64,000 nt of DNA from Nocardiopsis mwathae. GTDB taxonomy: Bacteria > Actinomycetota > Actinomycetes > Streptosporangiales > Streptosporangiaceae. Shown piece after piece: positions 1-9,036 of the stretch. Positions within the stretch are counted from its first letter, which is position 1; each line of letters begins with the position of its first letter. The DNA lies in NCBI RefSeq assembly GCF_014201195.1, contig NZ_JACHDS010000001.1, positions 2,356,001-2,420,000 of the forward strand, read 5' to 3'. The notes under the pieces are model-generated. The model was not told the DNA's origin. It did no database searches and was given only the letters and a program-made list of their open reading frames with translations. A program made the position numbers and the translations under genes.

Positions 1-1
1 C

Positions 2-463
2 GACCTGGACCGCACCGCGGCCATGCTCAGCGGACAGCTGGGCTTCCGCCTCACCGCAGAGGAAAGCAACCGCTTCCGCTTCCACACCGACGCGGCAGGC
101 GCCGCCGTCGGAACGGTCGTCGACATCATCGCCGACCCATCCGCCCGCCCCGGCCTGGTCGCCGCCGGCACCGTGCACCACATCGCCTACCGCGCCCCCG
201 ACACCGAGGCGCAGGTGGCCTGGCGCAAGTCGCTCGTCGAGGACGGGGTCAGCGTCACCGAGGTCCGCGACCGCACCTACTTCCAGTCCATCTACTTCCA
301 CGAACCCGGGGGAGTTCTGCTGGAGATCGCCACCGACGGCCCCGGCTTCGACTACGACGAGCCGCTGCTCGAACTCGGCCGCAGACTCCGACTCCCGCCG
401 TGGCTCCAGCCCGACCAGGCCCGCATCGAAGCCGCACTGCCGACGCTGAAGATCGGAGAGTGA
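2..463 (+). CDS. VOC-family ring-cleaving dioxygenase (MhqO-like), 3' part
   Basis: The frame enters from the window edge (codons begin at base 2) and ends with TGA at 461–463, leaving about 153 residues. What is visible looks like the C-terminal module of a two-module vicinal-oxygen-chelate protein: VHHIAYR holds a likely metal-ligand His and GVLLEIATDGPGF the Glu-bearing last strand, followed by the tail usual in MhqO/MhqA-type extradiol dioxygenases, which open hydroquinone-like rings in the cytoplasm. The next gene is an MhqD-like hydrolase, the classic partner in quinone detoxification, which supports this reading. The N-terminal module lies outside the window, so the length cannot be judged. 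Confidence 0.8.
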   Translation, partial: DLDRTAAMLSGQLGFRLTAEESNRFRFHTDAAGAAVGTVVDIIADPSARPGLVAAGTVHHIAYRAPDTEAQVAWRKSLVEDGVSVTEVRDRTYFQSIYFHEPGGVLLEIATDGPGFDYDEPLLELGRRLRLPPWLQPDQARIEAALPTLKIGE

Positions 464-468
464 GGCCG

Positions 469-1134
469 GTGACCCGCCCCGGCATGTCGAACGGAGATAG
501 GCCGGTCCCCCTGATGGACACCGACTCCCCCTACGTCTTTCGGCCCGCCACCGACCCCGACGCACCGGTCCTGCTCCTCCTGCACGGCACCGGTGCCGAC
601 GAGCACGACCTCCTCGGGCTCGGCAGTGCCCTGTCCGAAGGCGCGGCGCTGCTGTCGCCCCGCGGGAGGGTGCGGGAGTTCGGCGCCAACCGGTGGTTCC
701 GGAGGCTGCGCGAGGGCGTCTTCGACGTCGAGGACGTCATCGCCCGCACCCACGAGCTCGCCGACTTCGTGACGGCGGCGGCCGAGTTCCACGACCTGGA
801 CACCGGCCGCCTGGTCGCGGTGGGGTTCTCCAACGGCGCCAACATCGCCGCCGCCGCGCTGCTGCTGCGCCCCGGCCTGCTGCACGGAGCCGCCCTGTTC
901 GCGGCCGCCGCACCGCTGCAGGACCGCACGCCCGACCCGGTCGACCTGGCCGGCACGCAGGTCTTCCTCAGCGCCGGCCGCGCCGACACCATCACCCCGT
1001 TCGACCAGGCGCATCTCCTGGCCACCCAGCTCACCGACCGCGGCGCCGACGTCCGCTTCGCCGAGCACCCCGGCGGCCACGGCCTGCCGTCCTCCGCCCT
1101 CCATGCCGCACGGGAGTGGCTGGACGGCCGCTGA
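469..1134 (+). CDS. Alpha/beta hydrolase, MhqD-like carboxylesterase
   Basis: A 221-residue hydrolase of the phospholipase/carboxylesterase type. Seen: LLLLHGTGADEHDLL (oxyanion-hole HG), GFSNGANIA (nucleophile elbow G-x-S-x-G), an acid residue in SAGRADTITP, and the catalytic His in HPGGHGL. Family knowledge: MhqD works with the ring-cleaving MhqO in quinone/azo-compound defence. It lies 5 bases after the dioxygenase, so the two are probably cotranscribed. The start is uncertain: GTG 469 has GGAG ten bases upstream; ATG 484 and ATG 514 lack a well-spaced ribosome site, although 514 fits the usual family N-terminus best. Confidence 0.85.
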   Translation: MTRPGMSNGDRPVPLMDTDSPYVFRPATDPDAPVLLLLHGTGADEHDLLGLGSALSEGAALLSPRGRVREFGANRWFRRLREGVFDVEDVIARTHELADFVTAAAEFHDLDTGRLVAVGFSNGANIAAAALLLRPGLLHGAALFAAAAPLQDRTPDPVDLAGTQVFLSAGRADTITPFDQAHLLATQLTDRGADVRFAEHPGGHGLPSSALHAAREWLDGR

Positions 1135-1148
1135 CCGGCCCACGACCG

Positions 1149-1180
1149 CGGAGCCGGGCCGAGGGGACGGCCCGGCTCCG
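1149..1180 (+). terminator. Rho-independent-like hairpin after hydrolase
   Basis: A perfect 12-bp stem (CGGAGCCGGGCC with its complement) around an 8-base loop, 15 bases after the hydrolase stop. It lacks a clear U-tract, as is common in high-GC actinomycetes. Confidence 0.7.
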
Positions 1181-1345
1181 CACCCTATTCCCACCCGGGG
1201 CGGGACATTTCTGTCCCCCCGCGGCTACCTGCGCTGCGCGTGCGCGTACCCCAGGGTCGACCTAGACCGGGCGGGCCGCGGCCGCAGGGGCGCCGCCCGC
1301 CCGCTCACCCACGACGCGACGCCGCACGAGCGGAGGACACGGACG

Positions 1346-2035
1346 ATGCTGCAGGTCATCGGCGCGGGCATGCCCCGCACCGGGACCGCCTCGATGAAGG
1401 CGGCCCTGGAACACCTCGGGTTCGGCCCCTGTCACCACATGTACGAGGTCATCCAGCACCCGGAGCAGGCGCGCCGCTGGAGCGGTGTGCTCAGCGGCGG
1501 CCCCGTCGACTGGGAGCACCTCTTCGAGGGCTACCGGTCGGCGGTGGACTGGCCCGGCTCCTACTTCTGGCGCGAACTCGTGGCGGCCTACCCCGACGCC
1601 AAGGTCATCCTCACCCGGCGCGACCCGCAGCGCTGGTACACCAGCTGCCGCACCACGATCTTCGAGTTCAGCGCGGCCGTGGCCCGCGGCGAGACCCCGC
1701 CGGCCACCCCCGCGCACGAGGAGTTCAACGCACAGGTGCTCGACGTGATGTTCCGGACCGCGTTCGGCTCCGGTATGGCGGACATCCCGGAGCCGGAACC
1801 CTCCATCGCGGGGTTCCGGCGCAACAACGCCGCCGTCCTCGACACCGTCCCCGCCGACCGCCTGCTCGTCTACGAGCCCGGAGACGGGTGGGGTCCGCTG
1901 TGCGACTTCCTCGGCGTCCCGACCCCCGACGGCACCCCCTTCCCCCACCTCAACGAGGGTGCGGAGATGCGCCGCAGGCTCCAGGAGGCGAGAGGCAGCG
2001 GCAGGGTCGCCTCCCCGTTCGCCCCGGGGCACTGA
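1346..2035 (+). CDS. Sulfotransferase family protein
   Basis: A 229-residue cytosolic P-loop enzyme. The N-terminus reads MLQVIGAGMPRTGTASMKAA, a 5'-phosphosulfate-binding loop (GxPRTGTxS) of the PAPS-dependent sulfotransferase superfamily; DAKVILTRRDPQRWYTS is the 3'-phosphate-binding strand and Arg/Ser motif. The acceptor cannot be told from sequence; this subgroup is widespread in actinomycetes with unknown substrates. The start ATG has GGAGG about nine bases upstream; a longer in-frame extension back to 1103 overlaps the previous gene and terminator and is rejected. It stands alone between a terminator and the Nudix gene. Confidence 0.8.
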   Translation: MLQVIGAGMPRTGTASMKAALEHLGFGPCHHMYEVIQHPEQARRWSGVLSGGPVDWEHLFEGYRSAVDWPGSYFWRELVAAYPDAKVILTRRDPQRWYTSCRTTIFEFSAAVARGETPPATPAHEEFNAQVLDVMFRTAFGSGMADIPEPEPSIAGFRRNNAAVLDTVPADRLLVYEPGDGWGPLCDFLGVPTPDGTPFPHLNEGAEMRRRLQEARGSGRVASPFAPGH

Positions 2036-2078
2036 GGGGGAGGCCGCGGGCGGAGTCCGACTCGGCTAGCCTGCCCGT

Positions 2079-2549
2079 ATGCCGCAAGAGTTCCTGCCGC
2101 CGGAGCAGTGGTTCGCCACCCTGCCGACCGCCTACCTGTCCGCCTTCGGGCTCATCACCGACGAGTCCGGCAACGTGCTGATCGTGGACCCCAACTACCG
2201 CGAGCACTGGACACTGCCCGGCGGAGTCGTGGAGGACGGGGAGGCACCGCACCTGGCCTGCGAACGTGAGGTGGCCGAGGAGGTCGGGCTGCGGCTGACC
2301 CCCGGCCCCCTGCTGGCCGTGCACTGGAGCGCGCCGCAGGGTGTGCGCCCCAAACCGTTCCTGGCATTCGTCTTCGACTGCGGGACCGTCGGCCCCGCCA
2401 CGGAGATCACCCTGCAGGCGGAAGAACTCGACGGCTACGCCTTCGTCGAACCGGAGAAGGCGGCCCGGCTGCTGTTCCCGCCCTTCGTCCCCCGCCTGGG
2501 TGCGGCACTGGAGGCCCGCCGCACCGGCAGCGCCGCCTACGTGATGTAG
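2079..2549 (+). CDS. Nudix hydrolase
   Basis: A 156-residue protein with a complete Nudix box at about residues 49–71 (G-x5-E-x7-REVAEEVG-L), the Mg2+-binding motif that cleaves nucleoside diphosphates linked to other moieties. The N-terminal strands (SAFGLITDESGNVLIVDPN) and the final FVEPEKAARLL helix fit the family. The substrate is unknown: such short actinobacterial Nudix proteins may clean oxidised nucleotides or ADP-ribose-like compounds. It begins 43 bases after the sulfotransferase and is followed by a bidirectional terminator. Confidence 0.85.
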   Translation: MPQEFLPPEQWFATLPTAYLSAFGLITDESGNVLIVDPNYREHWTLPGGVVEDGEAPHLACEREVAEEVGLRLTPGPLLAVHWSAPQGVRPKPFLAFVFDCGTVGPATEITLQAEELDGYAFVEPEKAARLLFPPFVPRLGAALEARRTGSAAYVM

Positions 2550-2667
2550 GCGCGCCGCCCCCGTGCCCGCCTTACCCGCGGATCCGCACGAGTCCGCCCC
2601 AGCCGCCGGGCGCCCTCCCCTCTCCCTCGCGCACCCCGGAGCCGCGCCGCCCCACCCGTACGGAGAA

Positions 2668-2706
2668 GACCCGCCGGGGCCGTCCGTCCGCCGGCCCCGG
2701 CGGGTC
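2668..2706. terminator. Bidirectional terminator between convergent genes
   Basis: A perfect 14-bp inverted repeat (GACCCGCCGGGGCC and complement) with an 11-base loop lies between the Nudix gene (+) and the membrane protein gene (−), positioned to end both transcripts. Confidence 0.75.
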
Positions 2707-2737
2707 GCCCGGCACCCCGGACGCCTGGCCCGTGGCC

Positions 2738-3892
2738 TCAGCGCGCCGCGACGGCGGGTTCGTCCGCGCCCCGGCCGCACACCGCGCACGCGCCCCGGCG
2801 GCGGTAGTAGTAGGCCAGCGTCGCCGCCCCGAGCGCCGCGCCCCACAGCGGGAACAGCGCGGTGGGCAGCACACCCAGCAGGAGGGCGCCCATCTCATCG
2901 CCGGACACCGTCTCGGCCACCATCTCGGCGTACCCCGACCACATCGCGATCCCGGCGACGACCAGCAGCACCGCCACGAGCGTCGCGGGCACGACCGCGA
3001 GCGAGACGGGGACGCGCCGTCCCGCCGGCCCGACCATCCAGCGCGGGAACACCTCGCCCCAGCGCTGGGTCAGGCCGAGCGTGAGGACGGCTCCGACCAG
3101 CCCGAACGCCGCCAGGAACGCGCCGGAGGTCCACATTCCGGTCTCCTGGCCCTCGCGCAGGAACTCCTCGCTGATGCCCAGCGGCACACCGAACGCCCAG
3201 GCGAAGCGCGTGAATGCGTACAGGACCGGGGTGACGACGGCCAGGTAGACGGCGGCGCGGCCCCAGCGCGCGGCGTTCCGCGGGCTCCGCCACCCCTCGC
3301 CGCCCTGCGCGCGCCCGCAGCGCAGGCAGGCATCACCGGTACGGCGGGCGTAGGCGACGGTCGCCAGCGCCCACAGAAACCCGCCCACCAGGCACAGCAG
3401 CTGGTGCAGTACACCTGCCTCGGTGGCCTTGGCCGCGAAGGCGGCGGCCGATTCGGGGTCGGTGAACACGCTGACCAGGGCATAGGGGACGTAGCCGAGC
3501 AGAGTCAGCAGGTCGACGCTGGTCATCAGCGCCAGGAGCTGGACGGACAGCAGGGCCCCGACGGCGATGAGCACCGGTCGGCCCGCCCGCACCCCGCGCA
3601 GCATGGCCGCGCCCAGCAGCGCCGCCGGTACGCCGGCGAGCAGGACGGCACCCCAGGCGACACCCGGCCCGAAGCGCCCGGCGAGAGGCTCGGTGACCGC
3701 CGCGTCCGGAGCCGCCCCGTAGGGGAACCCGTGCCCGGTCAGCGCCCAGTAGGCGGCAAGCACGGCGTAGAGCCCCGACCACAGCACGGCGGCGTGCGCC
3801 GCGTAACGCGCATACCCGCCGCCGTCCGGCTCCGGTGCGGCCGTCGGCCGCACCGGACCGTGGCCCCGCCGGTCCCTCGTCTCCCGTCGCAT
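2738..3892 (-). CDS. Polytopic membrane protein with two CxxC pairs, unknown function
   Basis: A 384-residue protein with about eight hydrophobic segments. Two cytosolic-looking Cys pairs are notable: ACLRCGRAQ in the middle loop and ACAVCGRGADEP at the C-terminus, which could hold a metal or form disulfides. I do not recognise a named family. The start ATG at 3892 is chosen because GGAAGGGG sits just upstream; the open frame continues further but only as a shadow of ctaD. It is downstream of ctaD on the same strand, separated by a 224-base gap with hairpins, so joint transcription is doubtful. Confidence 0.7.
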   Translation of the reverse strand: MRRETRDRRGHGPVRPTAAPEPDGGGYARYAAHAAVLWSGLYAVLAAYWALTGHGFPYGAAPDAAVTEPLAGRFGPGVAWGAVLLAGVPAALLGAAMLRGVRAGRPVLIAVGALLSVQLLALMTSVDLLTLLGYVPYALVSVFTDPESAAAFAAKATEAGVLHQLLCLVGGFLWALATVAYARRTGDACLRCGRAQGGEGWRSPRNAARWGRAAVYLAVVTPVLYAFTRFAWAFGVPLGISEEFLREGQETGMWTSGAFLAAFGLVGAVLTLGLTQRWGEVFPRWMVGPAGRRVPVSLAVVPATLVAVLLVVAGIAMWSGYAEMVAETVSGDEMGALLLGVLPTALFPLWGAALGAATLAYYYRRRGACAVCGRGADEPAVAAR

Positions 3893-4026
3893 GACGTCCC
3901 CTTCCGGCTCTCCCCGCCCGGCCCGTATCCGTACGCTCGGGCGCCCTTCCGGCGAGGTCGAGTCGAGCATCGCAAGCGCGAACCCGCCGGGACCTCCCCT
4001 GCGCAGGGGGTTGTGGGCGGTGTTCT

Positions 4027-4053
4027 CCCCCTCACGGGGGACCCGCGAGGGGG
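4027..4053 (-). terminator. Possible terminator after ctaD
   Basis: CCCCCTC and GAGGGGG form a 7-bp stem around a 13-base loop, about 65 bases beyond the ctaD stop. A second short palindrome (CCCCTGCGCAGGGG, 3996–4009) follows. Weak evidence only. Confidence 0.35.
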
Positions 4054-4116
4054 AACGTCCCGCACCCGCGGCTCCCATCGGCCTCGGGGCCGCCGACCCG
4101 ATCCCGGCGGAGCGCG

Positions 4117-5796
4117 TCAGCCGGGTTCGCGGGAGCCCGCCACGGCACGCACGCCCTGGTAGGGGTACTTGAGGTCGAAGGCCGGGCGCTCGCTTCGGAT
4201 GCGCGGCAGGGAGACGAAGTTGTGCCGCGGCGGCGGGCACGACGTCGCCCACTCCAGGGAGCCGCCGGAGCCCCACGGGTCGTCGGTGCCGACCTGCGGC
4301 GCGTTGTTCGACGTGTACCAGACGTTGGCCAGGAAGATCAGCGTGGATGCGCCCAGGACGAAGGAGCCGATGCTGGAGATGAAGTTGAGCGCGGTGAAGC
4401 CGTCGGTCGGCAGGTAGTCGGCGTAGCGGCGGGGCATGCCTGCGGCGCCCAGCCAGTGCTGTACAAGGAACGTGGCCTGGAAGCCGAGGAACAGCGTCCA
4501 GAAGTGGAACCGCCCCAGGCCCTCGTGCAGCATGCGGCCGGTCATCTTGGGCCACCAGAAGTAGAACCCGGAGAACATCGCGAAGACCACGGTGCCGAAC
4601 AGCACGTAGTGCATGTGGCCGACGACGAAGTAGGAGTCGGTCACGTGGAAGTCGATGGGAGGCGAGGCCAGCAGCACCCCGGTGAGCCCGCCGAACAGGA
4701 ACGTCACCAGGAATCCGACCGCGAACAGCATGGGGGTGGGGAAGGTCAGCTGCCCCCGCCACATGGTGCCGATCCAGTTGAAGAACTTGATGCCGGTGGG
4801 GACGGCGATCAGGAAGGACATCAGGGCGAAGAACGGGAGCAGGACCGCTCCGGTGGCGAACATGTGGTGGGCCCACACCACCATCGACAGCCCCGTGATC
4901 GCCATGGTGGCGCCCACCATGCTCTTGTAGGCGAACAGCGGTTTGCGGGAGAAGGCCGGGATCACCTCGCTGATGATGCCGAAGAACGGCAGCGCGACGA
5001 TGTAGACCTCGGGGTGGCCGAAGAACCAGAAGAGGTGCTGCCAGAGGATCGCCCCGCCGTGGGCGGAGCCGTAGACCTGGGTGCCCATCATGCGGTCGGT
5101 GGCCAGGGCCGCCAGCGCCGCGGTGAGGACGGGGAACGCCAGCAGGATGAGCACGCTGGTGAACAGGGTGTTCCAGGTGAACAGCGACATCCGGAAGGGC
5201 GTCATTCCGGGGGCGCGCATGCAGGCGATGGTGGTGATGAAGTTGGTGGCGCCGAGGATGGTGCCCAGGCCCGAGACGATCAGGCCGATCACCCACAGGT
5301 CGCCGCCCAGTCCGGGGGTGCGCACGGCGTCCGACAGCGGTTGGTAGGCGAACCAGCCGAAGCTGGCGGCGCCGCCGGGGGTGAGGAACCCGCCCATCAC
5401 GATGAGCCCGCCGAAGAGGAACAGCCAGTAGCTGAACATGTTCATCCGCGGGAAGGCGACGTCGGGCGCGCCGATCTGCATCGGCATGATCACGTTGGCG
5501 AAGCCCACGAACAGCGGTGTCGCGAAGAGCAGCAGCATGATCGTGCCGTGCATCGTGAACAGGGCGTTGAACTCCTGCGGGGTGAGGACCTGCAGGCCCG
5601 GCCACAGCAGCTCGGCGCGGATGAGCATGGCCATGACCCCGCCGGCGAGGAAGAAGCCGAAAGAGGTGATGAGGTAGAGGTATCCGATGACCTTGTGGTC
5701 GGTCGCCGCGAGCCAGCGCACGGTCACCCAGCCCTGCTGGGCGGTGGGGGTCACGGCGGTATCGCTGGGGTCTTCGTGCGACTCCGTCTGCGTCAT
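4117..5796 (-). CDS. ctaD: Cytochrome c oxidase subunit I (aa3-type)
   Basis: A 559-residue, 12-helix haem-copper oxidase subunit I that reduces O2 and pumps protons in the membrane. All metal ligands are visible: low-spin haem His83 (TMHGT) and His396, high-spin haem His394 (VGHMHY), CuB His261 with cross-linked Tyr265 (GHPEVY), and the CuB pair His310–His311 (AHHMF). The start ATG overlaps the stop of the upstream DUF3040 gene (ATGA), so translation is probably coupled. No subunit II, III or bc complex genes are nearby, so this looks like an extra, stand-alone subunit I; actinomycetes often carry such paralogues. Confidence 0.95.
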   Translation of the reverse strand: MTQTESHEDPSDTAVTPTAQQGWVTVRWLAATDHKVIGYLYLITSFGFFLAGGVMAMLIRAELLWPGLQVLTPQEFNALFTMHGTIMLLLFATPLFVGFANVIMPMQIGAPDVAFPRMNMFSYWLFLFGGLIVMGGFLTPGGAASFGWFAYQPLSDAVRTPGLGGDLWVIGLIVSGLGTILGATNFITTIACMRAPGMTPFRMSLFTWNTLFTSVLILLAFPVLTAALAALATDRMMGTQVYGSAHGGAILWQHLFWFFGHPEVYIVALPFFGIISEVIPAFSRKPLFAYKSMVGATMAITGLSMVVWAHHMFATGAVLLPFFALMSFLIAVPTGIKFFNWIGTMWRGQLTFPTPMLFAVGFLVTFLFGGLTGVLLASPPIDFHVTDSYFVVGHMHYVLFGTVVFAMFSGFYFWWPKMTGRMLHEGLGRFHFWTLFLGFQATFLVQHWLGAAGMPRRYADYLPTDGFTALNFISSIGSFVLGASTLIFLANVWYTSNNAPQVGTDDPWGSGGSLEWATSCPPPRHNFVSLPRIRSERPAFDLKYPYQGVRAVAGSREPG

Positions 5797-6131
5797 GTGG
5801 CCGATCCCTGCCCGGCCGCGACACCGGGGGTCGGCTGGTCGGTGGACGTGCTGGAGGTGGTGGGGGGCGGGGCCCCGTCGGCCGGATCGGCGGGGGTGCC
5901 GCCGGTGGTGCTCATGGCCAGGGCGAGGATCAGCGCCATGACGACGGCCGCCATGGCGGCCCACAGCATGAGGGGAACGGACAGGGAAGCCGACGTGTCG
6001 GCATCAGGGGGTCGGTCTTCGGGGATCCGCTCGGCGCACCGTTCGAGTTCCTCGGCGAACTCCGGATCCTCCATGCGGAGCTGCTCCTCGATGGCGCGCA
6101 GCCGCTCCCGCTCGCTCCTGGACAAGGACAT
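5793..6131 (-). CDS. DUF3040 membrane protein
   Basis: A 112-residue protein: a charged N-terminal helix ([27 protein letters not shown], the hallmark of DUF3040), one transmembrane segment at roughly 49–71 and a Pro/Thr/Ala-rich, presumably external tail. DUF3040 proteins are common in Actinobacteria and have no assigned role. The ATGA overlap with ctaD suggests it helps assemble, anchor or regulate that oxidase subunit, but this is inference from coupling alone. The start has GGGGAGGGG upstream. Confidence 0.8.
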   Translation of the reverse strand: MSLSRSERERLRAIEEQLRMEDPEFAEELERCAERIPEDRPPDADTSASLSVPLMLWAAMAAVVMALILALAMSTTGGTPADPADGAPPPTTSSTSTDQPTPGVAAGQGSAT

Positions 6132-6950
6132 GGCGCCCGCCCCTCCCCGCCGCGTCTCATGGGCCGGTCCTGGGACGACCGGGGTGCCCGCTGCCCGCAG
6201 GAGGCGGCTGTGCAGCGGCGCGGCCCATCGGTGCCATGCGGCCGACCGCGGTCCACGTCGGATCGCGCTGTTAGTAGTACCCGCGCAGATGGGCTCGAAT
6301 GCCTCACATCGCCCACAGTCGCATGCCCGCCCCCAGGGGAAGTCGGGGGCACCATAGCCGAGACGGTTGAAAATGTAGCGACCTCTCCCCCGCACGCCGT
6401 CACCCCGAATACGACACGAATGATCTCCGCTTCGCGCAGCGGACGTTTCACCCACGGCGGCGGATCGACGGCGATATCGGCATCGGCGCCCGCGCCGCCC
6501 CGCCCCACTCAGCAGGACCCTATACCGTGACCTGCGCGGAGTCCGCGATCGCCATTCGGCTTCGGCTCGCGGACACGAAATTCCGCGATTGCGCCGCGAC
6601 CGTTTCCGGCGCACTCCCGATCGGCGGAGGAGCATGCCGCTCCGGGCCTCTCCGATCGTCGGGTTCGGTGGGCGATCGCGCGATATCGATCGAGGTTGCA
6701 CATTGGCCGAAATTCCGGGCCGCGGGCCAGTGCGCACAGGTGGACGGGGGCGCGGCGCTCGCGGGCCGTCGGCACCGCCCGATAGGCGGCAGGACGACCG
6801 GTAAGCGGCGGGATCAGGGGAATGATCGATGAGGGGCGAGGGAACGGGACGCCCTCCCGTCCGTCCGACCGCGGGGATCCGGGCGCGACGCCGTCCGCGT
6901 CGCCCGTGCCCGCCGCACCGGTCGGACCCGTCTCGACCCGGGGGACCCAC
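6132..6950. other. Gene-poor 0.8 kb between DUF3040 and hydrolase genes
   Basis: No frame here has convincing codon bias or a recognisable product. The middle (about 6350–6720) is less G+C-rich than its surroundings and carries ATCG-rich palindromes such as CGATCGCGCGATATCGATCG near 6672. It should hold the divergent promoters of the DUF3040–ctaD pair and the 6951 hydrolase. Confidence 0.5.
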
Positions 6951-7607
6951 ATGACGAACGCGACACCCGTGACCGTGACGACTCCGCACGCCACCCTCAA
7001 CGGCGACCTGGCCGTCCCCGCGGGCGCGCCCGGGATCGTGGTGTTCGTCCACGGCAGCGGCAGCTCCCGGCACAGTCCGCGGAACAGGGAGGTGGCCGCC
7101 ACGCTCAACGAGCGCGGTCTGGCCACGCTCCTGTTCGACCTGCTGACCGAGGAAGAGGAGGCGGAGGACGACATCCACCGGGAGTTCCGCTTCGACATCG
7201 ACCTGCTGACGGACCGGCTGACGCACACGATCGACTGGCTGAACGGCGGCCGGGAGACCTCCCGCCTGCCGGTGGGCCTGTTCGGGGCCAGCACCGGGGC
7301 GGCCGCGGCGATACGCGGCGCGGTGGAGCGGCCCGACCGGGTGAGGGCGGTGGTCTGCCGCGGCGGGCGTGTGGACCTGGCCCGGCAGGCCCTCGACCGG
7401 GTCCGCGCACCGGTGCTACTCGCCGTCGGAAGCGCGGACGATCCCATCGTCCGGATCAGCCACGAGGCCGCGCGCCGGATCCGGGCGCCCCACCAGGTCT
7501 ACCTCGTGCTGGGCGCCGGCCACCTGTTCGTGGAGCCGGGCGCACTGGAGGAGGTGGCCCGGGTCTCGGCGGAGTGGTTCGAGCGGCATGTCGCCGCAGC
7601 GGTGTGA
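6951..7607 (+). CDS. Alpha/beta hydrolase, dienelactone-hydrolase-like
   Basis: A 218-residue cytosolic hydrolase. The triad is visible as Ser in LFGASTGAAAA, Asp in VGSADDPIV and His in LGAGHLF; VVFVHGSGSSRHSPRN supplies the oxyanion hole and is typical of the small 'DLH-like' hydrolases often found beside phosphoribosyltransferases or stress genes in actinobacteria. The substrate is unknown. I place the start at the ATG of MTNATPVTVTT because this matches the family N-terminus; upstream in-frame codons to 6822 look non-coding. Confidence 0.8.
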   Translation: MTNATPVTVTTPHATLNGDLAVPAGAPGIVVFVHGSGSSRHSPRNREVAATLNERGLATLLFDLLTEEEEAEDDIHREFRFDIDLLTDRLTHTIDWLNGGRETSRLPVGLFGASTGAAAAIRGAVERPDRVRAVVCRGGRVDLARQALDRVRAPVLLAVGSADDPIVRISHEAARRIRAPHQVYLVLGAGHLFVEPGALEEVARVSAEWFERHVAAAV

Positions 7608-7630
7608 GAACCGGGGGTGGGTGCTAGGGC

Positions 7631-7685
7631 GTGTTTGACGGATCATTTCCGGCTCGCGGCCACCGGAACGACGCTCGCTGCGCCG
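7631..7685. repeat. Dispersed degenerate repeat, copy 1
   Basis: Bases 7656–7685 match 24506–24535 at 27 of 30 positions (core GCGGCCACCGG-ACGACGC), and the preceding 25 bases align loosely with one gap. Both copies begin shortly after the stop codon of a plus-strand gene. Confidence 0.45.
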
Positions 7686-7778
7686 CTCCACTCGTGAAGC
7701 CGACCTGGATCGACTTCGTGCAGCGGCTTGCGAGCGCCGCCTTTACGTCGTAGATTCACCTCGGTCGGATGGGGCCGA

Positions 7779-8486
7779 TCATTCCGCCACCTGGACCCCG
7801 ATTCCGGCCAGGAGCATGTTCGCCTGGCCCGGCGCGACCGTGGCGCCGCGCAGCACGTGCGCCTCGGCCAGCGGGATCTCGCCCAGATCGGCCCCGCGCA
7901 GGTCGGCCCCGGCGAAAAGGGCTCCGCGCAGGACCGCGCCCCGCATCCGGCTGTCCTTCCACACCGTTTCCCGCAGATCGGCCTTGCTCAGGTCGGCCTC
8001 GTCCAACCGCAGCCCCTCGATCGCCTGCCCGCGCAGCACGACCCCCGCCATGCGGGCGAGCATGAGGTTGCACCCGGTGAACCGGTAGCCGATCCCCCGG
8101 CAGCCGCCCAGCCCGGCACCGGTCATCCGGCACCCGCTGAACACGGCGTCGGTCAGCAGCGCGCCGAGCCAGCGCGAGGTGGCCAGGTCCACCCGCTCGA
8201 AGCGGGCCTCCGCGCACTCGGCGCTGAAGAACGACGCACCGGAAGCGCTCCCGCCCTCCCACCGCGAACCGTCCAGCGCCGCCTCGTCCAGCCGAGCGCC
8301 GTCGAGGCGGCAGCCGGTGAACCGCGCGTCCACCAGATAGGCGCCGCGCAGGTCCGCCTCGCGCAGGTCGCAGTCCACGAACACGCGGGGCCGCTCGGGC
8401 TCGGCCCGCAGAATCTGTGCCAGGTCGCGTTCGGCCAGGTCGGCGCCGTGCAACTCACCGCCGGCGACCAGAGTCTCCTCGATCAT
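7779..8486 (-). CDS. Pentapeptide-repeat protein
   Basis: A 235-residue protein made almost wholly of A(D/N)LxX-type pentapeptides (for example ADLRGAYLVDARF, ADLSKADLRETVW, ADLRGADLGEI), which fold into a right-handed quadrilateral beta-helix. No signal peptide or membrane segment. Some members mimic DNA and protect gyrase (Qnr/MfpA), but many have no known role and nothing here singles out gyrase protection. A monocistronic gene; its start faces the 8609 gene across a short divergent gap. Confidence 0.85.
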   Translation of the reverse strand: MIEETLVAGGELHGADLAERDLAQILRAEPERPRVFVDCDLREADLRGAYLVDARFTGCRLDGARLDEAALDGSRWEGGSASGASFFSAECAEARFERVDLATSRWLGALLTDAVFSGCRMTGAGLGGCRGIGYRFTGCNLMLARMAGVVLRGQAIEGLRLDEADLSKADLRETVWKDSRMRGAVLRGALFAGADLRGADLGEIPLAEAHVLRGATVAPGQANMLLAGIGVQVAE

Positions 8487-8608
8487 GGGCGGAGGCTACC
8501 GGGACCCGCTGACAGTCGGCGGCGGCGCCGCGGCCGATGGACGCGCGTCCGGGGCGGCCTACAATCACCGAAACCGCCGCGTTGGCCCCACACCGTGGAG
8601 GAGCTGGG

Positions 8609-9007
8609 ATGACCGATGCCGATGCCGTGTACACGGACGACCCGGAACTGCTGGAGGAGGTCCAGAGGCTTCTGCTGCGCGGCGAGCGTCTCCTGGCCGC
8701 CTACAGCAGCCCGGAGCCTAGCACCGGGTACATCGGGGTGACGGACCGCCGCGTGATCATCTTCATCGCAGGCGACTACCACTCCTCGCTCGTCAGCATC
8801 CCTTTCCACGGGATCACCGAGGTGGCACTTAAGGCCGACGCTGCGGGCGGGTCGATGTTCAAGCGCTCGTCGACCCGCTACCGGACGGTCAAGCTGGCAG
8901 GCCACAGCGATATGCGGCACCACCGCCTGGTCTTCCACAACGAAGACAGCGCCGGGCAGGCTCACGACATCATCCTGCGCCACGTCACAGGGGGCGTCCA
9001 GACGTAG
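8609..9007 (+). CDS. Small PH-like domain protein
   Basis: A 132-residue soluble protein. An N-terminal helix (DPELLEEVQRLLLRGERLLAAY) is followed by strands typical of bacterial PH/bPH domains: GYIGVTDRRVIIFIAG, SIPFHGITEVALK and a closing helix. Bacterial PH-like domains are thought to bind lipids or proteins; no specific function is assigned. The ATG preceded by GGAGGAGCTGGG is clearly the start. It ends 30 bases from the convergent PucR gene. Confidence 0.7.
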   Translation: MTDADAVYTDDPELLEEVQRLLLRGERLLAAYSSPEPSTGYIGVTDRRVIIFIAGDYHSSLVSIPFHGITEVALKADAAGGSMFKRSSTRYRTVKLAGHSDMRHHRLVFHNEDSAGQAHDIILRHVTGGVQT

Positions 9008-9036
9008 CCGAGGTGGTCGTGCGCCCCCATACCCCC

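Noticed and set aside
4222-6357. Plus-strand 711-codon frame opposite ctaD
   Set aside because: Antisense to a gene with all haem and copper ligands intact; composition rich in Glu/Gly/His, with no motif.
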